A stretch of 10,000 nt of DNA, from positions 1 through 10,000 of the forward strand of contig JAIWOH010000119.1 in assembly GCA_020216985.1 (NCBI GenBank). Direction: 5' to 3'. Below the pieces are notes generated by a model. It was given only the letters and a program-made list of their open reading frames with translations, made no database searches and was not told the origin of the DNA. Shown piece after piece: positions 1 through 7,328 of the stretch (the first letter of the stretch is position 1; every line of letters starts with the position of its first letter). Position numbers and translations under genes: made by a program. Origin of the DNA: Nitrospira sp. (GTDB lineage: Bacteria > Nitrospirota > Nitrospiria > Nitrospirales > Nitrospiraceae).

Positions 1-1
1 G

Positions 2-220
2 GCACTGAAGGATTTCGACATTCTTGAACTGTTGATGGTCCATCGCTACGGCGAGATCGCGATCGGAGAAAACATCGTGCTGATTATCGCGGCGGCGGAG
101 CACCGGGCCGATGCGTTTCGGGCCTGCAAGTGGGCGATCGACGAGTTGAAGCAAATCACTCCTATCTGGAAACTCGAACACACGCCACAGGGCGAAGTGT
201 GGGTGGAAGAGCACCCCTGA
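2..220 (+). CDS. moaE: Molybdopterin synthase catalytic (large) subunit MoaE, C-terminal part
   Basis: This is the last 72 codons of a gene that begins left of the window, read in the frame that starts at base 2 and ends at the TGA at 218-220. MoaE is the large subunit of molybdopterin synthase. With the thiocarboxylated MoaD it puts two sulfurs into cyclic pyranopterin monophosphate to make molybdopterin in the cytoplasm. The visible part carries family hallmarks: HRYGEIAIGE, then HRADAF followed by CKWAIDELK, then TPIWKLEH and GEVWVEEHP at the end. The two lysines in DELK and PIWK match the conserved catalytic-region lysines of MoaE. The next gene, moaA, works two steps earlier in the same pathway and lies 18 bases downstream in the same reading frame, which supports the call. 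The N-terminal half cannot be seen, so a fusion to MoaD or another domain cannot be excluded. Confidence 0.93.
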   Translation, partial: ALKDFDILELLMVHRYGEIAIGENIVLIIAAAEHRADAFRACKWAIDELKQITPIWKLEHTPQGEVWVEEHP

Positions 221-238
221 GAGGTTGGTGACCGGGAC

Positions 239-1318
239 ATGGACGACCTCTCTCTTTCGTCTTCTCGCCGTCACGCCGCGGGCGAAGCGGTCCAAGATCT
301 CTACGGCCGACCGCTTCGGAGCCTGAGGCTTTCCGTGACCGATCGCTGCAACCTGCGCTGCCGCTACTGCATGCCCGAAGAAGACTATGTCTGGCTTCCT
401 CGTGAGGATGTGCTGAGTTTCGAAGAAATGGCGACCCTGGCCGGCTATTTTGTTGACCTGGGAGTGGAGAAGGTCCGGCTGACGGGCGGGGAGCCGCTCC
501 TGCGGCGAGACCTTCCGCGGCTGGTCCGGCTGCTCTCGCAGAACCGACGGATCACGGAGATCGCCCTGACGACGAACGGGGTGTTACTGGCCGAGCAGGC
601 GCAGGCGCTCTATGACGCGGGGCTCCATCGGGTGACCGTGAGTTTGGATACGTTGAAACCCGAAAGATTTCGGCGGTTGACCGGCCGGGATGAATTCGTC
701 TGTGTTCTGGACGGGATTGAAGCGGCTCGGACGGTCGGGTTTCCTGATCTCAAGCTTGATACGGTCATGATCCGCGGGTTCAATGACGATGAGCTTGCAC
801 CCTTGATTGAATTTGCCAAACACATCGGCGCCGAGGTGCGGTTTATCGAGTATATGGATGTGGGCGGCGCCAATGAATGGACGATGACCAAAGTGCTGTC
901 GCGCGACATGATGTTGGAAGGATTGAACCGGCGGTACGGTCCGATTATGGCCATTCCAGGTCGGGGATCGGCGCCGGCTCAACGGTACCGGCTGGCGGAT
1001 GGCACGACGTTCGGCATCATCTCTTCCACGACGGCGCCCTTTTGCGCGCAGTGCGATCGGAGCCGGGTGACCGCCGATGGCATGTGGTACCTCTGCCTCT
1101 ATGCGACCGAGGGAATCGACCTGCGGAGGCCGTTGCGTGGGGGTGTCACACCGGATCGGATTCGGGAGCTAATCAGAACCGGGTGGGGATCGCGTCGGGA
1201 TCGCGGCGCCGAGGCGCGCAAGGAGCTGGAACGGACGGGGACCCGGGAGAGCGGTCTTATCGGGATCGAGCGGTTGCGGGAAGATCCGCATCTCGAGATG
1301 CATGCGCGGGGGGGATAG
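239..1318 (+). CDS. moaA: GTP 3',8-cyclase MoaA (radical SAM, molybdenum cofactor synthesis)
   Basis: The 359-residue product matches the usual MoaA length. MoaA is a radical SAM enzyme that converts GTP to 3',8-cyclo-7,8-dihydro-GTP, the first step of molybdopterin synthesis. The N-terminal radical SAM cluster motif is C37-x3-C41-x2-C44 in TDRCNLRCRYC. The SAM-binding GGEP is at 83-86 in LTGGEPLLRRDL. The C-terminal substrate-binding second [4Fe-4S] site is C269-x2-C272-x13-C286 in PFCAQCDRSR...LCL. RFIEYMDVG at 201-209 is also typical. The protein ends in Gly-Gly, as functional MoaA proteins do, although the residue before the pair is Arg. The ATG at 239 is the only plausible start: the reading frame is closed by the moaE TGA at 218-220 and no other start codon lies between. 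Shine-Dalgarno support is poor (GAGG at 221-224 is 14 bases away), so translation may be coupled to moaE. Confidence 0.97.
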   Translation: MDDLSLSSSRRHAAGEAVQDLYGRPLRSLRLSVTDRCNLRCRYCMPEEDYVWLPREDVLSFEEMATLAGYFVDLGVEKVRLTGGEPLLRRDLPRLVRLLSQNRRITEIALTTNGVLLAEQAQALYDAGLHRVTVSLDTLKPERFRRLTGRDEFVCVLDGIEAARTVGFPDLKLDTVMIRGFNDDELAPLIEFAKHIGAEVRFIEYMDVGGANEWTMTKVLSRDMMLEGLNRRYGPIMAIPGRGSAPAQRYRLADGTTFGIISSTTAPFCAQCDRSRVTADGMWYLCLYATEGIDLRRPLRGGVTPDRIRELIRTGWGSRRDRGAEARKELERTGTRESGLIGIERLREDPHLEMHARGG

Positions 1319-1347
1319 GTCCGCTCTATGTCGATGTTCGCCGGGAT

Positions 1348-1355
1348 GGGGAGAG
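1348..1355 (+). promoter_or_regulatory. Ribosome binding site deciding the GTG start of the metal transporter
   Basis: GGGGAGAG lies 9 bases before the GTG at 1365. It favours that start over the in-frame ATG at 1302, which would overlap the end of moaA and add 21 hydrophilic residues that do not look like the family. Confidence 0.6.
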
Positions 1356-1364
1356 ACCAACGAC

Positions 1365-2081
1365 GTGAGTGAGCCTTCGTATACCGCGGGCTTGGGATTG
1401 GGCTTCCTCTTGGGACTGAGGCATGCGCTCGACGCCGATCATTTGGCCGCCGTCTCGACAGTGCTGGCCGAACGACCGTCGCTCGGGGCGTCCGGCGCCG
1501 TGGGCTTCTGGTGGGGTATCGGCCACACGGCGACGCTGTTGGCGGTGGGAACGATCGTCTTCGCATTCGGGATCCGTCTTTCGGAGCGGTTTGAAGTTGT
1601 CGCCGAAGCCGGAGTCGGGGTGTTGCTTGTCGTGCTGGGCGGAAACTTGATCTTCAAGCTTTTGACCGAACAGTGGCACGTCCACCCTCATACTCACGGT
1701 CCTCATGGTCAGGGGGCTCATATTCATTTGCATAGTCACCGCCGACGGACCGACCATCACCACCGGCATTGGATGGTGGATTCCATCCGCCCCCTCTGCA
1801 TCGGCATGGCGCACGGGTTGGCCGGCTCGGCGGCCTTGATGCTCGTGATCGTGGCGTCCGCTCAGGAATTGAAGACGGCGTTGTTTTTCATTGCGGTATT
1901 CGGCGTCGGATCGATTGCCGGCATGATGGCCGTCGGATTGACGATCAGCCTCCCGGTCGTGTACTCGATGACGTTCAGCCGGCGGGCCTTCGCGGGACTG
2001 CAAGGGCTGGCCGGCACGGCCAGCCTTTGTGTCGGGCTCTGGATGTTGGCGAGACAGGCGTTGTCGGCGACGGCACCATAA
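1365..2081 (+). CDS. NiCoT/UreH-family nickel/cobalt-type membrane transporter with His-rich loop
   Basis: The 238-residue product is an integral membrane protein of the nickel/cobalt transporter superfamily, closest in look to the short UreH-type members. The first membrane segment carries the family signature RHALDADHLAAV (residues 19-30, the H-x4-DH metal selectivity motif). GIGHTATLL follows at 52-59 and a second conserved block, MAHGLAGSAALML, at 148-160. Hydrophobic segments at roughly 7-20, 45-70, 82-100, 144-166, 171-199 and 207-232 fit about six membrane helices. Between the two halves, residues 105-135 hold 13 histidines, a probable metal-binding cytoplasmic or periplasmic loop. The GTG start is chosen because of the GGGGAGAG before it and because the N-terminus then begins just before the first helix. 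The gene lies 46 bases after moaA and is probably cotranscribed with it. Nickel or cobalt is the family expectation; the actual metal cannot be read from the sequence. No urease or hydrogenase gene is in view. Confidence 0.85.
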   Translation: MSEPSYTAGLGLGFLLGLRHALDADHLAAVSTVLAERPSLGASGAVGFWWGIGHTATLLAVGTIVFAFGIRLSERFEVVAEAGVGVLLVVLGGNLIFKLLTEQWHVHPHTHGPHGQGAHIHLHSHRRRTDHHHRHWMVDSIRPLCIGMAHGLAGSAALMLVIVASAQELKTALFFIAVFGVGSIAGMMAVGLTISLPVVYSMTFSRRAFAGLQGLAGTASLCVGLWMLARQALSATAP

Positions 2082-2136
2082 AGGTCCCGTGGGAGTCCTC
2101 TGTTTGGGGCATGGAAACGTGCGTCATGGAGAACAT

Positions 2137-2147
2137 TATGCTATGCT
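2137..2147 (+). promoter_or_regulatory. Candidate extended -10 promoter for accD-folC-lptD
   Basis: The 126-base gap between the transporter and accD contains TATGCT twice, overlapping by one base (2137-2142 and 2142-2147). The second copy is preceded by TGC (2139-2141), giving an extended -10 element. The matching -35 position (about 2119-2124, GTGCGT) is poor. The site is about 60 bases before the accD start. It is the best sigma-70-like candidate in this gap, but it is a by-eye match. Confidence 0.4.
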
Positions 2148-2195
2148 GCGCCGGCGTTTGCGGAACGTTTGATCCATCGTCGTTCGTCCTCTCGC

Positions 2196-2201
2196 AAGGA
2201 G
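2196..2201 (+). promoter_or_regulatory. Ribosome binding site deciding the accD start
   Basis: AAGGAG with a 6-base spacer to the ATG at 2208. It supports the start that gives MAWFKKDK, the usual AccD N-terminus, over the in-frame upstream start codon at 2169. Confidence 0.75.
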
Positions 2202-2207
2202 CAAAGG

Positions 2208-3044
2208 ATGGCGTGGTTTAAGAAAGACAAAGCGGCGGAGATCCCGGTTTCTGCTCGGTCCAAGGGCGCCGAGGGGATGTGGCTCAAGTGCAACCACTGC
2301 AGGGAAATCGTCTATCGCAAGGAAGTGGAGCGCAACAACAAGGTCTGCCCGAAGTGCGACTACCATTTTCCGATTACCGTCATGGAGCGGATCGGATTGC
2401 TCGTCGATTTAGGAACGTTTCGGGAATGGGACGCCGAGTTGGAAGCGCAGGATCCGCTGGAGTTTCACGACACGAAGCCCTACCGCGAACGAATCAAGGC
2501 TCAGCAGGAAAAAACCGGCCGCAAAGACGCGCTCGTCGTCGGCGAAGGCCTGATCAACGGCCAGCGGGCGGTGTTGTGCGTGTTTGACTTCGGCTTTATG
2601 GGCGGCAGCATGGGATCGGTGGTGGGAGAAAAACTCTGCCGCGCCATCGATCGGGCCGTGGAATCCAAGCTGCCCGTCATTCTGGTCACGGCGTCGGGTG
2701 GCGCGCGTATGCAGGAGGGCATTCTGTCGCTGATGCAGATGGCCAAGACGTCGGCGGCCGTCGCCAAGCTGGGCGAAGCGAAGTTGCCGTTCATTTCCAT
2801 CCTGTCCGATCCTACGTTCGGCGGCGTGACGGCCAGCGTGGCGATGCTGGGCGATGTGATCATCGCCGAGCCCAAGGCATTGATCGGGTTTGCCGGCCCC
2901 CGCGTCATCCAGCAAACGATCAAGCAACAGTTGCCGGATCAGTTCCAGCGCGCCGAATTTCTTCTCGAACACGGGATGATCGACATGATCGTCGAACGCA
3001 AGCAACTCAAAGAGACGGTCAGCACCCTCATGTCTCATTTGTAG
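2208..3044 (+). CDS. accD: Acetyl-CoA carboxylase carboxyltransferase beta subunit AccD
   Basis: The 278-residue product matches the usual length of bacterial AccD. With AccA it forms the carboxyltransferase that moves the carboxyl group from biotin on AccB to acetyl-CoA, giving malonyl-CoA for fatty-acid synthesis in the cytoplasm. The N-terminal zinc ribbon is complete: C28-x2-C31-x15-C47-x2-C50. The crotonase-fold core follows, with [12 protein letters not shown] (130-141), [10 protein letters not shown] (162-171), TFGGVTAS (203-210) and [10 protein letters not shown] (228-237), all typical of this subunit. The start is fixed by AAGGAG and by the characteristic MAWF N-terminus. folC follows 22 bases later, an arrangement found in many bacteria, and accA is not in the window. 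Nothing in the sequence looks damaged or unusual. Confidence 0.98.
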   Translation: MAWFKKDKAAEIPVSARSKGAEGMWLKCNHCREIVYRKEVERNNKVCPKCDYHFPITVMERIGLLVDLGTFREWDAELEAQDPLEFHDTKPYRERIKAQQEKTGRKDALVVGEGLINGQRAVLCVFDFGFMGGSMGSVVGEKLCRAIDRAVESKLPVILVTASGGARMQEGILSLMQMAKTSAAVAKLGEAKLPFISILSDPTFGGVTASVAMLGDVIIAEPKALIGFAGPRVIQQTIKQQLPDQFQRAEFLLEHGMIDMIVERKQLKETVSTLMSHL

Positions 3045-3066
3045 CCGTGCGCAGCTCCCCCGACTG

Positions 3067-4362
3067 ATGACCTATCCCGCCGCCATTGCCTATCTGTACG
3101 GGCTCCAAAAACACGGGATCAAGTTGGGTCTCGAAACCATGCGATCGCTGGTGGGCGCGATCGGGAATCCGGAGCGGCGATTGCGGGTGTTGCACATTGG
3201 AGGCACCAACGGCAAGGGCTCGACGGCCGCTATGACCGCAGCCATGCTCGAAGCGGCCGGCTTGCGAGTGGGATTGTACACCTCCCCGCATCTGGTTGAC
3301 TTCCGCGAGCGGATCAAAGTGAACGGGCGCATGATCGGAGAAGACGAATTGGTCGAGCTGGTAGATCTGGTTCGGAGTGCTATTCCTCCGTCGCTCGCTC
3401 CGACGTTTTTCGAAGTTACGACGGCCGTTGCGTTCCGTTATTTTGCCGATTCGAGCGTCGATGCGGCGGTCGTCGAGGTCGGATTAGGCGGTCGGTTTGA
3501 TGCGACGAACGTCGTCCGGCCGATTGCCTGCGCAATCACGACGATCGGTTTGGACCACGAAGAGTATTTGGGGCACACGGAAGAGGCGATCGCTTTTGAG
3601 AAAGCGGGCATCATCAAGCCGGGTGTCCCTGTCGTGATGGGACGGATTGCAGCGGGTGCCGCAGCCGTCATCGAGCGCGTCGCCGCACAGCGCGACGCGC
3701 CCGTGTGGAGCTTGGGGAGAGAATTCTTCGTGACGGAAGACGAGCCGGACCGATTCACCTATCGAGGGCCGAGATGGGCGATGGACGGACTTGGCCGCCG
3801 GCTTGTCGGGCGGCATCAATCGGACAACGCCGCTTGCGCGATCGCGCTGCTTGAGGCGGCTGACCGATCGGGACTGTCGATAGGGGAAGATGCGGTTCGG
3901 CGAGGACTTCAGTTCGTCATGTGGGAAGGGCGGTTGGAAATGCTCGATGAAGAGCCTCCGGTGTTGTTGGATGGAGCACATAATCCCGCCGCCTCCATTG
4001 CGTTGGCCCACTATTTGGAGGAGTTTCACACCGCTCATCGGGATTCGCGCGTGATCTTAGTGTGGGGCATGATGCGGGATAAGGACCGCCGTGCCTTTAT
4101 CGCTCCCCTGCTGCCTCTTGTCTCGGAAATTGTGTTGACTCAGGCTGGTCTGGCACGCTCGGCCGGCGTGGAAGATCTTCGCCATACGCTTGAGGGGTGG
4201 TCCAATCCCGTCTGGGAGGAGCCTTGTCCGATCGAAGCTCTTCGGTTGGCCAAGCAACGCGCGACCGCGCGCGATCTTATTTGTGTGACGGGGTCGCTGA
4301 TGCTTCTCGGCGATGTGAAGGCGGCCCTGCGCGGCGGCCGACCGTCGGTGCTGCGAGGGTAG
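3067..4362 (+). CDS. folC: Bifunctional folylpolyglutamate/dihydrofolate synthase FolC
   Basis: The 431-residue product is a Mur-ligase-family ATP-dependent enzyme. It adds glutamate to folates and, in most bacteria, to dihydropteroate to make dihydrofolate. Family motifs appear in order: P-loop GTNGKGS (46-52), YTSPHL (71-76), FEVTTAVAF (115-123), EVGLGGRFDATN (137-148), GLDHEEYLGHT (161-171), the EKAGIIK block (178-184) that carries the lysine expected to be carbamylated, HQSDNA (250-255), WEGRLE (286-291), DGAHNP (302-307) and VTGSLMLLGDV (407-417). The length fits the family. The ATG at 3067 has no recognisable Shine-Dalgarno sequence; the 22-base gap after accD contains a C-run instead, so translational coupling to accD is likely. 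Whether it has both activities or only the folylpolyglutamate one cannot be settled by eye, because no separate dihydrofolate synthase is visible. Confidence 0.96.
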   Translation: MTYPAAIAYLYGLQKHGIKLGLETMRSLVGAIGNPERRLRVLHIGGTNGKGSTAAMTAAMLEAAGLRVGLYTSPHLVDFRERIKVNGRMIGEDELVELVDLVRSAIPPSLAPTFFEVTTAVAFRYFADSSVDAAVVEVGLGGRFDATNVVRPIACAITTIGLDHEEYLGHTEEAIAFEKAGIIKPGVPVVMGRIAAGAAAVIERVAAQRDAPVWSLGREFFVTEDEPDRFTYRGPRWAMDGLGRRLVGRHQSDNAACAIALLEAADRSGLSIGEDAVRRGLQFVMWEGRLEMLDEEPPVLLDGAHNPAASIALAHYLEEFHTAHRDSRVILVWGMMRDKDRRAFIAPLLPLVSEIVLTQAGLARSAGVEDLRHTLEGWSNPVWEEPCPIEALRLAKQRATARDLICVTGSLMLLGDVKAALRGGRPSVLRG

Positions 4363-4363
4363 C

Positions 4364-6826
4364 ATGCCGGGCTCCTGGCGGATGATGCGCCGATCTCGCG
4401 TGCTTGCCTTGGTTGCAGCGCTGTTCTGGATCGCCCCCGTTGTGTTTGCCGCCGAAACGGACACGGGCACCGGAGGTCCGCCACGCTCTTCCACGCCGTT
4501 GGACGTCACGGCGGCGCGGCTGGAGTATCGACAGGACCAAGAGGTGTATGAGGCGGAAGGGTCGGTTGTCGTTCATTATGGAGCCGTCACGCTGACGGCG
4601 GATCGCGTGACGATTCACATGCTGCCGGGAGTCCTCACCGCCAGCGGCCACGTTCACCTGAAGGACCCTCAAACGGATCTCACGGCCGAACGGCTGGAAT
4701 TGAACGTCAATACCGAAGCAGGCGTGGTGATTCACGGCCGGCTCTTTGCGTCTTCCACCAACTCGTATGTGACCGGCCGGTTGTTTCAACGTTTCTCCGA
4801 CTCCCACTACCGGGTCAAGGAGGGGAGTTTTACCAACTGCGATGCGCAGGAAGGCGAGGTGCCGGCCTGGCGATTGAAATTCGAGGATCTTGACGCCAGG
4901 ATCGGCGACACACTGTCGTTCAGCCGCGGATGGTTTTGTGTCAATGACGTACCGCTGATTCCCGTGCCGGGATTCACCTACCCCTTGACCAGACGAAAAA
5001 CCGGTCTGCTGATTCCCGTCGTATCGTACGACAATCGGTTCGGCTTCCATGCGCAAGCCAGTTTTTATTGGGCGATCAATCCGAGCCAAGACCTCACGAT
5101 CGCTCCGAAGTATTACAGCAACCTCGGTTACGGATCGGATTTCGACTACCGCTATGTGTTGAATCGGCAGTCGCGCGGGCAGTGGCACGTGGGATATCTG
5201 CAACAGACGGAGTTGCCCAACGTGGCGGGGGTGAGCCAAACGGAAGACGTCAAACGCGCGCGCGCCACGATCACCGGCAGTCACACGCAGATGTTTTCCG
5301 ATACGTTGTTGCTTCGGGCGAACGTCGGTTTTGTCACAGACCCGAATTACTTTCAGCAGCTCAGCAACTCCGGGACCTTGAGGGCCTCGCCGAGCAATGA
5401 ATCCAACCTGCTGGCGACGCAGCGGTTGCCGTACGGGAATCTGTATCTCCTGGGGCGATATCTTCAGCCGTTGCAAGCCGGCGGCAGGGATACGTTTCAA
5501 CGCCTTCCGGAAGCGGGCTACAACCTGCCGGAAGTGCCTTTGTTCAATTCTCCGTTGCTGTTCGGAGCCGAAGGGAATTTCGTCAATTTTTATCGCGAAC
5601 AGGGGTTCACGCTGAATCGTGTGGACGTGACGCCGGGGATCGCGACGGACGTGATCGATTTCGGACACGTGGTCGGCGTCCGGCCGCAGGCCAAGTTCCG
5701 TGAGGTGTACTACAGTCGCGGCGCGAGGACGGCGGCGTCCCAACATCGGGAGACCTTTTGGCTCGGAGTCGATGCGATGTCGAAATTGACGCGGCGTTAC
5801 GGTTTGGAGGGAGGTCGCAATCTGCTGCACACGATCGAGCCGACGGTGACCTATGAGTACGTGCCCGCGACGGATCAATCGAACTTGACGTTGATCGATC
5901 AAGTCGACGATTTGCCGAGGAAGAATCTGTTGACCTATGCGTTTCGGAGTCGGGTGTTGGAGCAGAGCAATGCCTGGTCTTTCAATTGGCTGGATTTGAC
6001 GGTCGCCCAAAGTTATCAGGTGGGGGGCGTGCAGACGTTGGCGAGAGATTTTACGCCGGGCGTCGATCCGTTTCTGGGATCGGTCGAACAGCCGATCCAA
6101 CCGAGGACGGTTCCCATCCAAGGCAGAAAATTTTCCGACGTCTGGGTGCGCGCCGTCATCGGCAATAATATGCCTCACGCGGTCAGGTCTCAGTTGGACG
6201 CGGCGGGGTTCGATCGCGCGGCGGGCCTGCTGGGGGCGGGCGAGCGACCGCCGATCAATCGATATCTGATGCTCGATGCGTTTATCGATCCGTACGAGGG
6301 CACGGTGAGCCAAGTCAACACCGACATTCGATTACAGGAAGAGAGCAATTGGTACGTCGAGATCGGCCAGCGATATTCTCGAAGCGGGACTCGGGTGAGG
6401 CGGGGAGACATCTGGAATCCCATCTCATTCAACGAGGTCTATGCGCCGACGGGAGAAATTCTGTTCCTGACGGCGTCGGGAGCGTTTCGGACTCCCTGGG
6501 GATGGACGATCGGAGCCAAGGGCTACTACGACGTGAAGCAGCGAAAAAGCCCGGAATACGACGTCGTCGCGCTGTACCAAAATCCTTGCAAGTGCTGGTC
6601 GGTGGGGTTCTATTACGTGCAATTTCCCGATCGCCATCAATTTAACTTCATGCTAAGTCTGACGGGACTGGGTTGGACCGAAAACACCGGTACCGCCGTG
6701 ATGCGGTCGATCCTGTCTCCTCTCTTGTGGGGCGAGAAAGGCCTCCCCTGGTATGTGCCGTGGGGACAATACGGCAAGACGGACCGAACGTCGGCGGCCG
6801 AGGGAGTTTCGGCGGGATCCCGCTAG
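4364..6826 (+). CDS. lptD: LPS-assembly outer membrane protein LptD (OstA/Imp)
   Basis: The 820-residue product is LptD, the outer-membrane beta-barrel that with the lipoprotein LptE inserts lipopolysaccharide into the outer leaflet. A signal peptide is visible: basic RMMRRSR, hydrophobic VLALVAALFWIAPVV, and a probable cleavage after VFA (residue 29). Residues about 45-160 form the periplasmic OstA/LptA-like beta-jellyroll (LDVTAARLEY, YEAEGSVVVHYG, LTADRVTIH, ASGHVHLKDP). The long C-terminal part alternates in beta-barrel fashion with many aromatic girdle residues. VPLIPVPGFTYPLTRRKTG (196-214) matches the conserved start of the barrel domain. There are exactly four cysteines: C159 (SFTNC), C192, and a C-terminal pair C742-K-C744 (NPCKCW) that corresponds to the adjacent cysteines used for disulfides in E. 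coli LptD. The ATG at 4364 lies one base after the folC stop, with GAGGG at 4355-4359. The in-frame ATGATG at 4382-4387 would give a shorter signal peptide and is the alternative. LptE and the other Lpt genes are not in view. Confidence 0.95.
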   Translation: MPGSWRMMRRSRVLALVAALFWIAPVVFAAETDTGTGGPPRSSTPLDVTAARLEYRQDQEVYEAEGSVVVHYGAVTLTADRVTIHMLPGVLTASGHVHLKDPQTDLTAERLELNVNTEAGVVIHGRLFASSTNSYVTGRLFQRFSDSHYRVKEGSFTNCDAQEGEVPAWRLKFEDLDARIGDTLSFSRGWFCVNDVPLIPVPGFTYPLTRRKTGLLIPVVSYDNRFGFHAQASFYWAINPSQDLTIAPKYYSNLGYGSDFDYRYVLNRQSRGQWHVGYLQQTELPNVAGVSQTEDVKRARATITGSHTQMFSDTLLLRANVGFVTDPNYFQQLSNSGTLRASPSNESNLLATQRLPYGNLYLLGRYLQPLQAGGRDTFQRLPEAGYNLPEVPLFNSPLLFGAEGNFVNFYREQGFTLNRVDVTPGIATDVIDFGHVVGVRPQAKFREVYYSRGARTAASQHRETFWLGVDAMSKLTRRYGLEGGRNLLHTIEPTVTYEYVPATDQSNLTLIDQVDDLPRKNLLTYAFRSRVLEQSNAWSFNWLDLTVAQSYQVGGVQTLARDFTPGVDPFLGSVEQPIQPRTVPIQGRKFSDVWVRAVIGNNMPHAVRSQLDAAGFDRAAGLLGAGERPPINRYLMLDAFIDPYEGTVSQVNTDIRLQEESNWYVEIGQRYSRSGTRVRRGDIWNPISFNEVYAPTGEILFLTASGAFRTPWGWTIGAKGYYDVKQRKSPEYDVVALYQNPCKCWSVGFYYVQFPDRHQFNFMLSLTGLGWTENTGTAVMRSILSPLLWGEKGLPWYVPWGQYGKTDRTSAAEGVSAGSR

Positions 6827-6883
6827 GTGAGTGTCGGAACCTGGGATACGGACGTCGTGGCGATCGACGGCGGGTTCGAGCAT

Positions 6884-6912
6884 TTGACAGCATCATGAGG
6901 GTGGGGTACGAT
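6884..6912 (+). promoter_or_regulatory. Sigma-70-type promoter for trxA-recN
   Basis: TTGACA at 6884-6889 (a perfect consensus -35) and TACGAT at 6907-6912 (-10, four of six consensus bases including the first two and last) are separated by exactly 17 bases. Transcription would start near 6919, about 45 bases before the trxA GTG. This is the strongest promoter match in the window and indicates that trxA does not depend on readthrough from lptD. Confidence 0.75.
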
Positions 6913-6947
6913 GCCGACGTACCGGTGATCGTGTGCTCATTTCTCTT

Positions 6948-6954
6948 AAGGAGG
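6948..6954 (+). promoter_or_regulatory. Strong ribosome binding site deciding the trxA GTG start
   Basis: AAGGAGG, complementary to the 16S rRNA tail, lies 8 bases before the GTG at 6963. The in-frame GTG at 6933 would place this sequence inside the coding region and add ten residues foreign to thioredoxins, so it is not the start. Confidence 0.85.
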
Positions 6955-6962
6955 GAAGACAC

Positions 6963-7310
6963 GTGGCGGGAAATGCCTTAAAAGTCGAAGAGTCTACCTG
7001 GGATGCCGAGGTGATGAAGGCGAGCGAACTCGTGATGGTCGATTTTTGGGCGGTGTGGTGCGGCCCTTGTCAGATGGTGGCGCCGATCGTCGACGAGTTG
7101 GCGGAGGAGTACGCGGGCAAAATCAAGGTTCGCAAGCTCAACACTGATGAGAATCCGGAAATCGCCGGTCGCTATCAGGTGATGAGTATTCCCACCATCA
7201 TCTTCTTTAAAGACGGCCAGCCGGTCGAAAAGCTTGTCGGAGCCAGACCTAAGCGGCAGTTTAAGGAAGTGATTGACTCGCTCCTTGCCAAACACGCCGG
7301 CGCCGCCTAG
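6963..7310 (+). CDS. trxA: Thioredoxin
   Basis: The 115-residue product is a single-domain cytoplasmic thioredoxin, slightly longer than the usual 105-110. The active site WCGPC is at 32-36, the buried aspartate at D27 (VDFWA), and the cis-proline at P77 in [16 protein letters not shown] at 83-94 is also typical. It reduces protein disulfides (for example in ribonucleotide reductase and peroxiredoxins) and is itself reduced by thioredoxin reductase, which is not encoded here. No signal peptide or membrane segment is present, so it does not directly act on the periplasmic disulfides expected in the neighbouring LptD. The GTG start rests on the AAGGAGG eight bases upstream. The gene has its own strong promoter and is followed 18 bases later by recN. 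Confidence 0.97.
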   Translation: MAGNALKVEESTWDAEVMKASELVMVDFWAVWCGPCQMVAPIVDELAEEYAGKIKVRKLNTDENPEIAGRYQVMSIPTIIFFKDGQPVEKLVGARPKRQFKEVIDSLLAKHAGAA

Positions 7311-7324
7311 GCGACGCCCGTCGC
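7311..7324 (+). repeat. Perfect inverted repeat between trxA and recN
   Basis: GCGACG and CGTCGC (six-base arms, two-base centre) begin directly after the trxA stop codon and end five bases before the recN ATG. As RNA it could form a five-base-pair stem with a four-base loop. No U-tract follows, so it is not a usual terminator. It occupies the place where a recN ribosome binding site would be expected. Confidence 0.45.
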
Positions 7325-7328
7325 AGCC

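Noticed and set aside
877..1368. Plus-strand open frame of 163 codons inside moaA
   Set aside because: Out-of-frame shadow of moaA with a Gly/Arg-rich product and no ribosome binding site or domain.
1326..2003. Minus-strand open frame of 225 codons across the transporter
   Set aside because: Shadow of the real transporter gene: low-complexity, Arg/His/Gln-rich product, no start signal, and fully covered by a gene with clear family motifs.
2082..2100. Short TCCC/GGGA dyad after the transporter, considered as a terminator
   Set aside because: Four-base arms around a 2-3-base centre and no T-run; not a credible terminator.
2409..3038. Minus-strand open frame of 209 codons across accD
   Set aside because: Antisense shadow of accD; Arg/His/Gln/Ala-rich composition without any motif.
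4277..6313. Long open frame (678 codons) on the minus strand, antisense to lptD
   Set aside because: It lies in codon register with lptD, so it stays open merely because lptD here avoids TTA, CTA and TCA codons, as expected in G+C-rich genes. Its product is rich in Arg, Gln, His and Pro with no recognisable domain, while lptD is clearly real.
6812..6823. 12-base perfect palindrome GCGGGATCCCGC at the end of lptD, considered as a terminator
   Set aside because: It lies inside the coding sequence, has no loop and no following T-run.
6853..6869. Hairpin CGTCG/CGACG with a 7-base loop between lptD and trxA, considered as the lptD terminator
   Set aside because: The stem is only five base pairs and no T-tract follows. 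Such short dyads are expected by chance at this base composition.
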